A stretch of 64,000 nucleotides of DNA from the NCBI GenBank assembly GCA_001632435.1, contig KV423983.1:1-64000 (forward strand), read 5' to 3'. The notes beneath the pieces are model-generated. The model had not been told where the DNA came from. It saw only the letters and a program-made list of their open reading frames with translations, and searched no databases. The position numbers and the translations under genes were made by a program. Of the stretch, positions 11,698 to 23,339 are shown piece after piece. Every line of letters starts with the position of its first letter. Within the stretch, counting starts at the first letter, position 1. The stretch is from Calocera cornea HHB12733. Its lineage: Eukaryota > Basidiomycota > Dacrymycetes > Dacrymycetales > Dacrymycetaceae.

Positions 11698-14600
11698 ATG
11701 AGCACACATAGTGCCCGTAGCGGCGGGAGACGGACACGGCTCGGCGGTTCGACGCGGTCTTCCAGAACCGGTAGAGCGCCCGACTCGGACAAGAAGTCTA
11801 AGCAGCCCACAACTCAGCCGCGAAAGTCCGGCGAGTCAGAGGTGCGCACAGCCCTTCAACTCCGTAGATTCCATTGGCTCATCAGATGTATAGCCGTCAA
11901 GGACCAATGAGAACGACATGGATATCGCTGGCTGGCTCCAGAGGTACCTGTCAGACATGGGTGTGCCCATCAACCCTGTGCTGCAGCGGGTCAAAGAGGG
12001 TATTTTGTCTATGGTTGGTATCCGCGAGGTGTGCAAACTGATTTCCCGTGATGCTACATGCGATAACGCATACTCTGAAATAGGAACTTGAAACGAGGCA
12101 AAGCGATGTGGAACTGCTCGTCGTCCATGCGTTATGGGTTGCTAAGGAAGTCTTGGCCAAGCTTTCGCCAGCGAGGATCCCGGACGACGCGTCGCGAGAT
12201 GCTTTACAAATGCTTGCACGGTCTGTTCAATTCATGCTTGCCTGACTTTGGTCGGGTGCTGACAACATTGCTACAGCACTGTAACAGATGTCCAAGCGTT
12301 TCTTCAAAGCCTGCAGTCTAAGGATGCCAAGTACGATGGGGCAGCGAGAGCAGAAAAAGTGGATGAACTACGCCGGCACTTAGATAGGATTAGAACTCAA
12401 TTTTTAGTAAGAATTTGCCTTTAATTGACCGCAATAGTCGTTGACGTGAGAACAGGAAGCTCGGGTTGTGTATCTTACGGAACAAGACGGCGGTGTCCCA
12501 TATGGAATGGAATTGGAAATCCCCCCCGCCCCAACCCACTTCTATGGGAGAGATGATCTGGTCCAGTCGATCGTTCAACTGCTCGCTGGCGAATCAGGAC
12601 ACAGAATCCCACTGCTCGGTGCAGGCGGAATGGGCAAGACGTCTGTAGCCTCGGCAGTTATGTATGAGCCGCGGATCAAGGAGAAATACGGAAACGACAT
12701 GGTCTTTCTCAGTTGCGAGGGCATCACCTCGGTTGAAGGTATCATCATGGCGCTAGCAGCTTACTTCAGGATGCCAAGCACTTTGCGCAATCCCAGTTCA
12801 GTTACCGCGCGACTGGGCTCGGCCAAATGGTTTCTTCTTGTGTTGGACAATTTCGAGACAGTGCTAGAGACTGCCGATAGTGGAGAGGTGGAACGATTCT
12901 TGGGTAAATTGGCCGAGATATCGAATCTCTCCATCATTCTCACCATGAGAGGAAGCCAGCCACCGGACGGTGTAGCTTGGGAGGGGCGGTTCCGCCAGAC
13001 ACTGGACAGACTTTCCATGGAGGCCTCTCGCCAGATATGGTTTGCGTTAGGGGGTGGCGACGACGACAAGCTCGATGAGCTTCTGGAGAAGCTTGATGGA
13101 CTACCGCTTGCAATTCGTCTCATGGCTTCTCAGGCCCAGCTCAGCGAGCAGAGTCCGGCCGAACTTCTGGAGGCTTATGCGGTCGAGGCGACGAAACTAC
13201 TGAAAACACGAGGAGTCGGCAAGCTAAGAAGTCTGGAGGTGTCCATCCGTCTCTCTCTCGAGTGCCGAACGATGGCAGAGGCTCCTGAAGCATTGAGGCT
13301 ACTGTCCATTCTGTGTATGCTTCCTGACGGCAGTTCACTGGACCATCTTCGCGCAATGGCGCACTCTATGAGAGGCACACTCGTGACATCTGTGACCGTG
13401 CTGCTCCACGTTGCTCTCGCGTGGAAAGAGAAGGGCCGACTCAGGGTCCTATCGCCAATCCGCGACTTCATTCTAGACGAACATCCGCCGGAAGACAAGT
13501 TACTGCAAGAGATGAGGGGGTACTTCACGGGTTTGGTGCTCCAAGCATTTGAGGCGGGCCCCCAGTCTCAGACTCTCGCATCGGCAGTACTTTCGACGGA
13601 ATGTGGCAATTTGACCTCGGTCTTCTTGCATTCTTGGAGCTCGATCGTGGAAGGCGACTACATGCCGCTACTCCGATCGAGTCTGGTTTTGGCCGAGGTT
13701 TCGTACTACACCGGCTACGGCAATTGCGTGTCATTACTGGAAGCAGCCAAAACAAAGGTCACAGAATTTGGTGATGAGGGGGGGGCTGCAGACTGCACCT
13801 ATAGGCAAGGGACAATACTGATCCTCCAGAGTCGCTATGAGGAGGCAGCGCAGAAACTTGCAGAGGCCAGAACGATATTCGAAGCCCTCGGAAATGGTCT
13901 CAATGTGGCAAATTGCGCACGGGATCTCGCAGAGGTTCTGTGGATGCAGGCACACTACGGGGAAGCAGTACAGCAGTTAGAGGAGGCGAGGGCGATATTC
14001 GAAACCCTCGGGAATCCTCTCGGAGTAGCAAAGTGCCAATCGAATCTCGGAGCGGTGTTGCACGCGCAGAATCACTGCGGGGAGGCAGTACAACAGCTGG
14101 AGGAGGCGAGGGCGATATTTCAAGATATTGGAGATCGCCTCGGTGTGGCACGTTGCAAACAGAGACTCGGAGACATTCTGCGCCAACAGAGCCATTACGA
14201 AGAAGCAGCACATCAGCTGGAGGAGGCCAGGGAGATATACCAATCCATCGGAAGTCGTTTGGGGGTGGCAGTTTGCCTAGCGGCTCTTGGGGGAGTGCTG
14301 CGCATGCAAAATCACTATGCGGAATCAGCACAGCTGCTAGAAGAGGGGAGGGCGCTATTCCAGGCCATCGGAGATCGCCTCGGCATGGCAAACTGCGCAA
14401 GAACTCTCGGAGAGGTGTTGCTCATGCAGAATCACTGCGAGGAAGCTTCACAGCGACTGGAGGAGGCCAGGGAGATATTCCAAGCCATCGGAGATCGTGT
14501 CGACGTGGCAACTTGCACACGGGAGCTTGGAGAAGTGCTGCTCATGCAGAAGCACTATGTGGAAGCAGCACCGCGGTTTGAAGAGGCGAGGGCCATCCAG

Positions 14601-15077
14601 GAAGCCGTCGGAGATTGTCTTGGTCTGGCAAATTGTACATGGAATCTCGGACAGGTGCTTCTCTTTCAGAATCACTACGAGGAAGCCGCACAAAGGGTGC
14701 AGCAGGCGAGAGTGATATACAAAGCCATCGGAAATCGTCGCGGCGAGGCAAATTGTACACAGACTCTTGGGGATGTACTGCACATGCAGAATCACTATGG
14801 GCAAGCTGCCCAGCAACTAGAAGAGGCGAAGGCGGCCTTTGAAGCCATTAAAGACCGTCGCGGCGTGGCAAATTGCTCCTGGTCAATTGGATTGACACTT
14901 TCAGCTCAAGGTAGAGCCGCTGAAGCCGAATTTGTTTTCCTTCAATGCCTCCGTGTGTATGAGGAGATGCACCTGCCAAAAGAGGCGGAGGAGGTTAGAG
15001 AAGAGCTGACTCAGCTGCGTGCGACGAGGATAGGAAGTGCTTCACTCCCGAACCGGAATGAGAAAGCTTCTCCGTGA
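11698..15077 (+). CDS. NB-ARC/TPR NLR-like protein, copy 2, intact
   Basis: Five exons (11698-11841, 11894-12028, 12084-12220, 12277-12406, 12456-15077) splice to 1,055 aa with 49-56 bp introns. Residues 1-48 are basic and Ser-rich. Residues 49-182 are a helical N-terminal domain I do not recognise. The NB-ARC-type NTPase follows: Walker A GAGGMGKTS (about 237-245), Walker B-like FLLVLDNFE (about 307-316), a TMRG sensor-like motif (about 345) and GLPLAI (about 397). The C-terminal half has nine 40-residue TPR units plus a partial tenth. This is the STAND/NLR layout of fungal NB-TPR proteins, which are proposed to sense ligands through the repeats and oligomerise to signal in heterokaryon incompatibility or defence. 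It is the only unbroken copy of three in the window. No start-site or frame defect was seen. Confidence 0.9.
13830..14909 (+). repeat. Nine tandem 120-bp TPR-coding repeats
   Basis: Nine consecutive units of exactly 40 codons can be read in frame. Each starts like N-H-Y-x-E-A-A-Q-x-L-E-E-A-R and ends like L-G-E-V-L-x-M-Q. At the DNA level words such as GAGGAGGC(G/C)AGG recur every 120 bp. Such arrays can change repeat number by unequal crossing-over or replication slippage. Broken copy 1 shows about six units and broken copy 3 three to four. Confidence 0.9.
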
Positions 15078-15719
15078 ACGACCATTTTTCATACCCACCT
15101 GTCAGATCAAATAGAGTGTTACATATGTTGTGTTTTATTATACATGAGTCCCGCTAGGATGGCACGGTACTTGGACAGCGATATCTGTGGGATCCGTGTA
15201 CGATCCAGCCGTGTGTGTCTTGAGTGTGGAGTGAGGGGTCTTGTGGTGGTGTAGACTGATTCCTGCATGAGGCGCACATCAGTCATTGCCCGAGTGTCAG
15301 GAACCGCCTCCGGGCCTCCAGGGCCCTCTTACCTGAACCTCCCGGAACGTCACCTCCCTTACCTGAACCTCAGCCAAGCTAATAACCGGACATCCAAAAC
15401 ATGGACCCGGACTGTATGGACTTATAGGACCCGTCCATGTCATTGGAATGGGTCCCGGGCTTGTCCCTGGCCTGCAGCCCTGCAAGATGCTGTACCATAT
15501 ATATAGCGCGCCCGGCATGGTAGTTACCCCCTGTTGTGTCAACTCTCCTCTCTCCGCTCCCCCTGTACCTGTCCAGCCTGTCCCTAGTCAATCCTAGCTT
15601 GTTCCCCCCCTCTGTCCTGCCCCCAGCTCGATGCGACCTATCCCAGCCGGCACCTGAACCCCCACACTCCCTCATACCTGAACCTGCCCAACCTGCAATC
15701 CTGACACCAAGCACACAAA
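15078..15719. other. Intergenic region with ACCTGAACC repeats
   Basis: No gene was found between NLR copy 2 and the EF-hand relic. The word ACCTGAACC recurs several times (near 15331, 15360, 15651 and 15676) in a pyrimidine-rich background. It may be decayed downstream sequence of the duplicated NLR/EF-hand unit. Confidence 0.35.
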
Positions 15720-15970
15720 TGGTGGAGGGCACACACAGTGGTATTATGATGATGGTCGTCCGCGCCCAAGTTGGCAATGCCGAGTGGACTATGCCCCCCC
15801 CCCCCCCCCCAAATGTACCCCTTGAGTGAGGTCACACCGTCCCCTCCCTTGTCCATTGCGGCCAACCCGGAGTGGACAATTGCATATGACTTCTGTTGAT
15901 GTGCACCATCATCTCCATGAGTCGCGTTTTCTGAAGACTTTGTGGTGTACGCCGTAGCTCATGTCGATTG
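15720..15970 (-). pseudogene. Relic of Ssp120-like EF-hand gene
   Basis: On the minus strand the frame at 15865-15740 reads AAMDKGGDGVTSLK and, after a poly-Gly interruption, NLGADDHHH. These match the intact EF-hand protein at 25799-27077, which has AAMDKDGDGMISLK and SLGADGHHY. Nucleotide similarity continues at 15935-15970 with the segment encoding GVHHEISKK. A 17-base C run (15794-15810) interrupts the homologous region. Only the middle of exon 4 is left. It lies downstream of NLR copy 2 in the same relative position and orientation as the intact EF-hand gene has to NLR copy 3. Confidence 0.75.
15794..15810. repeat. C17 homopolymer
   Basis: Seventeen consecutive C residues on the plus strand, inside the EF-hand relic where the intact gene encodes about EAGPAGLPD. 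Probably slippage expansion in unconstrained DNA. Confidence 0.85.
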
Positions 15971-16318
15971 GACAGCTGGTCAACTAGATGGTTGCGGTCA
16001 ATGGCATGTGCGCCAAAGGCAGAGCCTGAGGTGCGTCAGCGACGTCCCATGGGCGGCAATGAGTACAGCCCACTCTCTCTAATCGAATTGCATCTAAGAG
16101 AATATCCTCTCTAAGCGGATCAAAATTGGATTTCTCAAGCCCAGAATGGTGGGAAATTGGGGTTGCTGAATAAATGAATAATGCATACAGTTGGCCGGCC
16201 CACTTACTAGTAATATGCTTTTAGAGAGAGGCCCAATCAGCCCGATGCCTCCGTTAATTAGTGTTGCCCCCCAAGCAAACTCTTTGTCGCAGCTCTTGCT
16301 TGGCCCAAAACAAGTACA

Positions 16319-17920
16319 ATGCCTTCGCTTACACTTGAAAAATGTTTTGAGATTGTCGAGTATTGTCAACAGCATCTTGGATACAAGCTTGTCAGTCAGA
16401 GAGATGTTGCTGCCAAGTTTGGAGTTGGGCAGCCAACTATCTCTCGTCTTTGGAAAGAACACGACAATATCCAAAAGCAGGCCGCAGAAAGCAAGAATCT
16501 GGGTGCCAAGCAACAGCAACAAGTGGAATTCCCTGAAGTAGAGAGCATGCTGGGTATATGGCTCAGACAGTCAGAGGAAGAAGGTCTTTCAGTCACTGGT
16601 GAACTGATCCGGGCAAAATGGCGGTGGTTTGCCACAAAGGCAGAAATTGATCCAAGTGACTGGCTGAAGCTCTTGGATGGATGGCTTACAGCATTCAAGC
16701 GACAACATGGCTTGAAGGGATACCATTCACATGGTGGTGCAGCCTCAATAAACCAAGAAGAAGTCACTGAGGCAAGTATCAAGCTGCGGAAGATCAGTGA
16801 TGAGTATGCACTCCAGAACATCTTCAACATAGACAAGACCGGGCTGTATGGCAAAATGCCTCCAAACCGCACCCTTGCTACAAAGCAGCTCTCTGGTCAG
16901 AAGCAGGAGAAGCATCAACTTTTATATGCATTCACTATCAATGCAGATGGCTCAGAAAAGCTTGACCCAATTGTTATTGGTCGATTTTGTTAGCCCCACT
17001 GCTTTCTGGGGAAGGATGGTAAAGCATACAGTTACCAGTACTACTGGAACCTGAAGTCCTGGATGAAGTCAGACATCTTTCAGGAGTATCAATCTTTCCT
17101 TTATTGCTTGTACATGCATTACTTACTGCTGTACAGGTACATTGAGAAGCTGGACCGCCAGATGTGCAGACAGAACCGGAAGGTTCTTCTACTGGTCGAT
17201 GGCTTTTCAGCACACAAAGGGGATGAAGACTGCATCAGAAATGTCCACATTGAGTTCCTCAACCCCAACATGACAAGCCACCTCCAACCACTTGATCAAA
17301 GCATCATCATTTAGTGCTTCAAGATGCATTACCGTTGGCTATTCTGTGAGCAGGCTGTTCTACAATAGATCACTGGTGTGCCAGCATCTGAGCTCTATAC
17401 AATTGACCAGCTTGAGATTCTGGGACTTGCACAGAGTGCATGGAGTGAAGTTGGGCAATCAACCATTGAAAACTGTTGGCGGCAGTCCGGAATTCTCACA
17501 CTCCCTTGAGACACCAATGATGCACTCCATGCCAGCTCAGAAGACTGGAATGGTAGACCTTTCCTTGTTGGTCAAGCACCAACTCAGTCATGGGAAATCA
17601 TTGCCTATGATCCCAATCCACCCCAGATGGAAGATGATCAAGGCATACAAGAGGCAATGGATGATCTTCGAGATGTTCTCGAAGAGCTGCAAGTTTTGGC
17701 TGCACTTGCCCGTCTGGATTCCTTTACTGCTGAAGAGCTTGTCAACAACCCAGAGGAGCAGGTCGATGAACAGAGATGGACGGATGATAAAATTGTGGCC
17801 CAGTTTCAGGCAGAGATACAGGACAACAATGGTGTTATTGAGGCAGCTGATGAGGATGAAGAAGAACCACCACGGGCAGTGTGGTCCTTTGCCAGGCTTA
17901 GGCTTGCGGGGGGGCATCGT
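16319..17920 (+). pseudogene. pogo/Tigger-type DDE transposase, degraded
   Basis: The reading begins with ATG at 16319 and a CENP-B-like helix-turn-helix (SQRDVAAKFGVGQPTISRLW), followed by a second DNA-binding helical region. The first DDE aspartate lies in IFNIDKTGLYGK, the second in VLLLVDGFSAH and the third in LQPLDQSI. An intron GTATCA...TACAG (about 17086-17141) restores the expected join before YIEKLDRQM. In-frame stops occur near 16990 (TAG), 17313 (TAG), 17367 (TAG) and 17509 (TGA), so the gene is dead although the domain order is complete. The tail is acidic. Clear terminal inverted repeats were not found. It lies in the gap that separates the two NLR/EF-hand units. Confidence 0.8.
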
Positions 17921-17927
17921 TGAGGAG

Positions 17928-17990
17928 GAGGGAGGGAAAGGGGGGGAGGGGAAGGGGAAGGGGAAGGGGAAGGGGGCAAGGCGGGGGGAC
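17928..17990 (+). repeat. Purine microsatellite (GGGGAA)n
   Basis: A G/A-only tract made of repeated GGGGAA and GGGA words directly after the pogo-type gene. It codes for nothing recognisable and is a simple repeat. Confidence 0.75.
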
Positions 17991-18174
17991 ACACCATTGA
18001 GGTGTGTGTACATATAGGCCCCATAGGGGCACTGTGAAGAGTGAGCTGGAGGGAAGCGATTAGATCAGCAAGGGAAGGAAATAGTGTGGGACTTACCTTT
18101 TTGGGCAAGTCCCCTGCTCCCCAGCCTCTAAAGCGCATACACCGCCCAGCGCACCTTCCTTCCCATTGCCTAGC

Positions 18175-21070
18175 ATGCCAGCAGCCACGCTTGTGCACTG
18201 TCCCTGCGCACAATGCAGGGGCAAGCTCATCTTGCTGCCAACCCAGCGCCGACACCTCAAAGCGGCGACTTCATCGTTCCTGGAGCGTGTCAGCAAGCCG
18301 CAACAAAGGATGACCAAAGAGACGCACTGCAAGGCCCAGCAGTTCCTCCAGAAGCTTGCACGAGCACCTCAAGCACCTCCAGCACCTCAGAGACCTCCTC
18401 CTGGAGGGCTCAAGCTTGAGCTGGCCGCTGACTTCGATATCAATATGGTCAAAGTCGATGCTATGCCGCCCCGAGGCATAGGTGTTGTATCAAGGTCCCT
18501 CACGCGCCAAGTTGCGGCTGCGGACGTGTCAGAGAATGAGGAAGAGGAGGAGGATGAGGAGGATGAGGAGGATGAGGATGAGGAAGAGGATGAGGTCAAG
18601 GGGGTCAACGACCAGCTCCTGCTCACTGTCAAAGCAATGCCCGGTGTGCCAGACCTCCCCCGAGCTCATCCCCCTGCTCATCCAGTGTAGATAACCTGTC
18701 CAACAATGATCAGAAGTGTTTCAAGGTGTTCAAAGCAAAGACTGAGGTGCAGCGGAACATATCCCAGTATAACATCCTCCACAGCTCCTACTCCAACACC
18801 TTCCCACCCCTCTCCAAAGTCCTCCAGTGCGTCAAGTTTGTATCTAATGTCAAGAAAGTCAGCTACAATTGCTGTATGAACTTGTCCGCGGTTTACACAG
18901 GGCTGCTTGCCAACCTGCAGCAGTATCCGCACTGCGACGAACCACGCTTGAAGGACGGCAAGCCGCACAAGCAGTACAGGTACCTGCAGCTCATCCCTCA
19001 GCTGCAGGCCCAGTTCAACAATGAGCAGCAAGCAGAGCTGCTTACCTCGTACAGAGCCGGCCAGGATGTCAATGTGCAGGTCATGTCCAACGTCTTCCAA
19101 GGTAGCCTGTACCAGGAGCTGTGCGAGCGCTATGTTGAGGTCAACGGCAAGACTCTGAAAACAAAATACTTTGACTCACCGCGTGATATTGCCTTGCTGC
19201 TGTCGACAGATGGCTTTGCGCCATTCAAGGGGCGCCACTCGACGGCCTGGCCTACAATTCTCTTCAACCTCAACCTCCCGCCAATGATACACACTCACAT
19301 GGAGAACATGATCTCCATCGGCTGCATCCCCGGCCCCCGCCAGATGAAAGACATCAACTCCTACCATTACCTGTTAGCAGAAGAGCTTGTGAAACTCGCA
19401 CACAGCGTCAAGACTTACGATGTGTCAAAGAAGGATTTCTTCCTGCTCCACGCCCACCTTATTCTCCTATTTGGCGACATGCCAGCTGTCGCCAAGCTGA
19501 TGAACATGAAGGGCCATAATGGCGTCAAGCCCTGCCAAATGTGCAGTGTCAGTGCCATTTGAGAAGCAGATGCACGAGTAAGCAGCATACCTTTGGATTG
19601 CTGCACATTCCCTCAGCAAGATGCCCTCCCCAACCTCCTCAACCCCCTCAACCTCCCTCTCCGTGCCCACGACACCTTCCTCGACACTGCCAATTGTGTA
19701 GCTGGTGCTGCAACCAGCGCAGAGGCCGAGCGCATTGCCAAGGATACTGGAATCAAGGGCGTCAGCATCTGGAGCAACTTTGGCAGCATCATCTGGCCTA
19801 CCTCATTCCCCCTCGACTTCATGCACCTCATCTTCGAGAACGTCACCCGCTGCTCCTTGACCTCCGGCTGGGCAAGAACTGCCATTGCGACCCCAAGGAG
19901 GACAACTTTGTCCTGCCAAAGCACCTCTGGTCAGCAATTGGCAAGCAGATTGAGGAGGGGGGCAATACAATACCTGGCGTCTTTGGACAACGCATCCCCA
20001 ACCCCGTGCTCAAGTGCTTTGAGTATACCGCAGAGGCTTACATGCTCTGGGTAACTCAAGTAGCACCTGTGGTATTGTCAAACAGGTTTGAGGATGCGGT
20101 GTACTATACTCACCTGGCCGTGCTCACAACCTCGGTCAACGCCTGCCTCAGCTTCTTGTACCCCGCTGGCTTTGCCCACGATCTCTGCAAGACGCTCGCT
20201 GCTTGGGTCATCGACTTCAAGTGGCTGTACTACTGTGGGCGTCCCAAGTACGTTGGGCTGTGCCCCGTGACGCTGCACTTGGTGCTGCATGTCGCCAACT
20301 GCATTGAGTTGGCTGGGCCAGTCTGGGCATACTGGGCTTTTGGCATGGAGTGTTTCTGCGGCAAGCTTCAGCAATGCATCACCGGGTGAAGAAACCCTTA
20401 CCTAGGTATCAACCGGTACCTCATGCACCATGCGCAGTGGCAGCAGCTGCTCTGAAAGTCCCCCCAGCTTGGCAGCACGCCCAAGGCTGAGGTGAATGAG
20501 GGACATCAGCTGATGTTCCCGAGGTCTATGCTTGTTGTTGAGAAGGGGCTGTGGAACAAGCTGGTGGCTTACCTGGCAGCCAAGCTTGGCCAGGAGATTG
20601 TGCTCGTGCGCAGGCACATCCCCAAGCAGCTCGTCCAGTGGGCAAAGCTGCGCCTGCCGCCCAGGGGAGACACTCTGCACGCTGCAGAGGGAGTATCTTG
20701 CCCTGCCAAGTGCGATATGAGCTATGTCAGGGTAAGCTAGCTGATTCCTTGCCAATAGCAGTAAACTCACCTTGTGCAGTACAAGCACAACGCTGGCGAT
20801 GTGCGCTATGGGCAGCTGCGCAACCTGCTTGAGCGCCCAATCGGCTCAACAACCTTCACGCTTACCGTGTTCCAGCCCTGCAAGAAGGAGGGTCAGCCGC
20901 CGCCCTGCTCAGCCTGCACATTCAAGGAACTCACCGCCATATGTGTCATTGAGCTCTCTGCGCTCGAAGCCGTTGTTGGACGCTTGAAGGACAGTCGGGG
21001 GCAATGGTGCGTGCTGGATCGCATTGAGCTTCATCACTCTGCTGGCAATGCAGATCTTGAAGTCGAGTAA
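18175..21070 (+). pseudogene. Tnp2 (CACTA/EnSpm-like) transposase, frame-broken
   Basis: Several consecutive frames together give a Tnp2-type transposase (Transposase_21 family). An N-terminal CPCAQC zinc-binding start and acidic stretch lie at 18175-18690. A core at 18726-19562 contains DGFAPFKGRHSTAWP, IGCIPGPRQMKDI and FGDMPAVAKLMNMKGHNG. A further section at 19600-19850 contains FPLDFMHLIFENV. Later sections run at 19850-20389 and about 20390-21070. The frame breaks near 19846, where one extra C would restore continuity (VTPLLLDL), and introns probably remove parts near 18690, 19562 and 20740. The enzyme would cut and rejoin element ends. The convergent frame at 21549-22878 and the repeats near 23.1-23.3 kb may belong to the same element. 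Typical CACTA ends were not identified. Confidence 0.75.
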
Positions 21071-21120
21071 TGAACTGTACAATAGTTAGTATAGTTATTC
21101 AATGAAATGAGATTAGAACA

Positions 21121-21486
21121 ATGAAATTGTGCACGCAACAACAACGACAACAACAACGACAGCAAGCAGAGGCCCTCCAGAAGGAGGTCCTTGCTGTGAT
21201 TGAGCTCCAACCCGAGCTTGTAGTATTCAAAGCTGCCGTAGCAGCACGCAAGATGAAGCTGAAGCTGAAGCCGACGACGCAGACGCAGACGCCAAGGCCA
21301 AAGCTGAAGACGGCAAAGACGAAGACAAGGACGCCAAAGCCGAAGCCGAAGAGGATGAAGAGGACGAAGACAAAGAAGATGAAGATGAAGAGGATGAAGA
21401 GGACAAAGACGAAGATGTACAATGTCAAGTACAGCGCGGCCAAGCCATCAGGGAGTGGTGTGCTACGTAGAAACTGTGCAAGTTAG
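21121..21486 (+). other. Lys-rich low-complexity frame downstream of Tnp2
   Basis: A 121-codon frame starts with a Gln-rich segment and becomes a Lys/Thr/Pro/Arg repeat; the overlapping frame reads as an Asp/Glu/Ala repeat. The bias comes from a GAnGAnG-type DNA repeat. It could be the acidic tail exon of the transposase or mere repeat. I see no domain, and coding status is doubtful. Confidence 0.3.
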
Positions 21487-21548
21487 TTAGTAAATTAGTT
21501 AGTAAGTTCGTTAATAGAACGAACTAACCCTTTACAATGAGAAATCCA

Positions 21549-22878
21549 TTAGAACAGGCCCTTTAGGCCATCTGAGCTCCCCTCCCCCTCCCCCGCTCCC
21601 ACTCCCCGCTCCCCTCCTCCCGCCCTAAGGCGGTGAATCTTCTGCTGGATCGCCTGCAGGCGATCCCGCGTAACGTCGAGCGCCGCAAGGATGTGATTGG
21701 CTGCCTTGAGCAGCGCAGCAAGCCCAAGTGCCGCTTGCATGCAGCGCTCAAGCGACAAGGGACCCCAGATAGACTGGGGTGTGTTAGTCAGGCCGAGCAA
21801 GGCAAGAAAAGACTTACCTTGAGGGCGGCAAGGGCGGCAAGGGCGGCGGACATGGTGGTAGTGGTAGTGGTGGTGGTGGTGGGGCAGCTGGGGCTGGGGC
21901 GGGAGAGGGAGAGGGAGAGGGAGAGGGAGAGGGAGAGGGAGAGGGAGAGGGTGTTGCTGAGGCTGGGGCTGGGGCTGGGGAGGGGGAGGGGGAGGGCATT
22001 GCTGAGGCTGAGGCTGGGGCTGGGCCTGAGGAAGCTGGCAAGGTGTGACGCCGAGCTTGTCCTCAAGCTTCTTCTGCATCTCTGGCCAGGGAAGATGCCC
22101 TGCCAGTCCCTCGGGAACCCCTCCGTAGGCACAATGGCCTTGACGAACCTCTGGGCATGCAATGCCTGGGAGGACGGCTGAGGTCGAGCCGCTCATTGAC
22201 GCGAGTGCGGGGCTGGCTGGCGCGCTTGTGTGGTACTGGGCGGCGTGCTTGAGCTTGTTGTACTGCTGCCGCTTCCAGGCAGGGGCATATGGATCGGCTT
22301 TGTAGGCCGTCTCAAACTTGTTGATTGCCTTCTTGTGCTGCTTCGCACTGAGCCGCTTGCTCGTGCGCTGCTGCATTGCCGTCTTTGCATCGTGCAAGAT
22401 GGTGTTGGCCTCAATGACTTGCGCGGGGATCTGCCCGGCCAGCTTCTTGGCAGCGTGGGTGCACTGCTTCTTCACCCAGAGCAGGGTGAAGTTCTCTGTG
22501 ATTGCCCCTGGATTGTCGGCAACGTGCTCATGGTATACAGGGCGGAGGATGGGCACGCCATGCCAAAGGAGCGTGACGTGCTTGCCGGTCTTGTCGACTT
22601 CTCCCTGCTCGAGGAGGATGCCAACAAAGTTGTGTATGGCGGGGGGGGGGGTGCGGCAGTTGAAGGGGCGCCAGGTCGTGTGCATGTACAGCAAGCTTGT
22701 ATGTGCCAATGAGCTCGCGCACCTTGGCTTGGGCACGCAGCCAGTAGATCCGCGCATGCCAGTAAGGCATCGCATGGAAGAGGTCGGTCTTCTCCTGGGA
22801 GAAGTTGCCGCCCCAGCAATTGGTGAGGTTGCCGTAGAGCTGGCGGTGCGGGTGTGCATTGGGGAGGCGGGCGACCAA
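21549..22878 (-). pseudogene. Transposon-associated protein of unknown function, frameshifted
   Basis: Convergent with the Tnp2 gene. Two overlapping minus-strand frames join into one protein if a single base is removed from the 11-G run at 22641-22651. Upstream comes SQEKTDLFHAMPYWHARIYW and LRAQAKVRELIGTYKLAVHA; downstream comes NFVGILLEQGEVDKTGK, then a Lys-rich helical part, then a long Pro-Leu/Pro-Gln repeat and a C-terminal coiled-coil-like helix. I do not recognise the family. Its position suggests an accessory protein of the same mobile element, perhaps DNA-binding. The start is not determined because sequence upstream of 22878 is low complexity. Confidence 0.45.
21900..21990 (+). repeat. 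(GGGAGA)n microsatellite, encodes Pro-Leu repeat
   Basis: A hexamer GGGAGA tandem followed by GGGGCTGGGGCT-like units. On the minus strand it encodes repeated Pro-Leu dipeptides within the transposon-associated frame. It is variable simple-sequence DNA. Confidence 0.75.
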
Positions 22879-23124
22879 GGCACAGATGCGCTCGGAGTAG
22901 AGGCCCTCCAGATGGAGGTCCTCAGGCGGGAGGGGGCGGTGGCAAGGGTGGCGAGGGCGGGCGAGCGGGCGGGGACGGGGGCGGGAACGGGGGTGGAGGC
23001 GGAGGCGGGCAGGGCGGCGGTGGCGGCGAGGACAATGACGGCGGCAGCGAGCACGCCGGTGGTGGTCAAGATGAGGATGGAGAGAGAGGGACCAGGGGAC
23101 TTAGACACACAACATCCCCTGGGC

Positions 23125-23270
23125 CGGAGGCAAATCAGCTCCTTTTGGGAGCTGATTGCTTGACACGCGCAAGCGGGTGCTGATTTTCAGCACAGAAGTG
23201 GATGGATGCAAATCAGCACCCAATCAGCCGCTTCCGTGCATCAGCCACTTACGCGCTGATTGGCTACTAT
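23125..23270. repeat. Clustered GCTGATT/AATCAGC subterminal repeats
   Basis: Within about 150 bp the word AATCAGC or its complement occurs at least six times in both orientations (for example CAAATCAGCTCC, AGCTGATTGC, GTGCTGATTTTCAGCAC, CAAATCAGCACC, CGCTGATTGGC). Dense short inverted words like these are typical of subterminal transposase-binding regions, so this probably marks the right end of the Tnp2 element, immediately before the truncated NLR copy 3. Confidence 0.55.
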
Positions 23271-23339
23271 TGAACACTTAAGGCGCTCAATAGTGGACCC
23301 TACTCTGCGTACAGTAAGAGCGGAGAACAGACGTTGCTC

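Noticed and set aside
13913..14581. 222-codon plus-strand frame overlapping the NLR
   Set aside because: An out-of-phase reading of the 120-bp TPR repeats, giving periodic Arg/Gly/Ser-rich nonsense.
13830..14909. Regular repeats suggestive of a CRISPR or satellite array
   Set aside because: The repeats are coding TPR units of a eukaryotic gene, without spacers.
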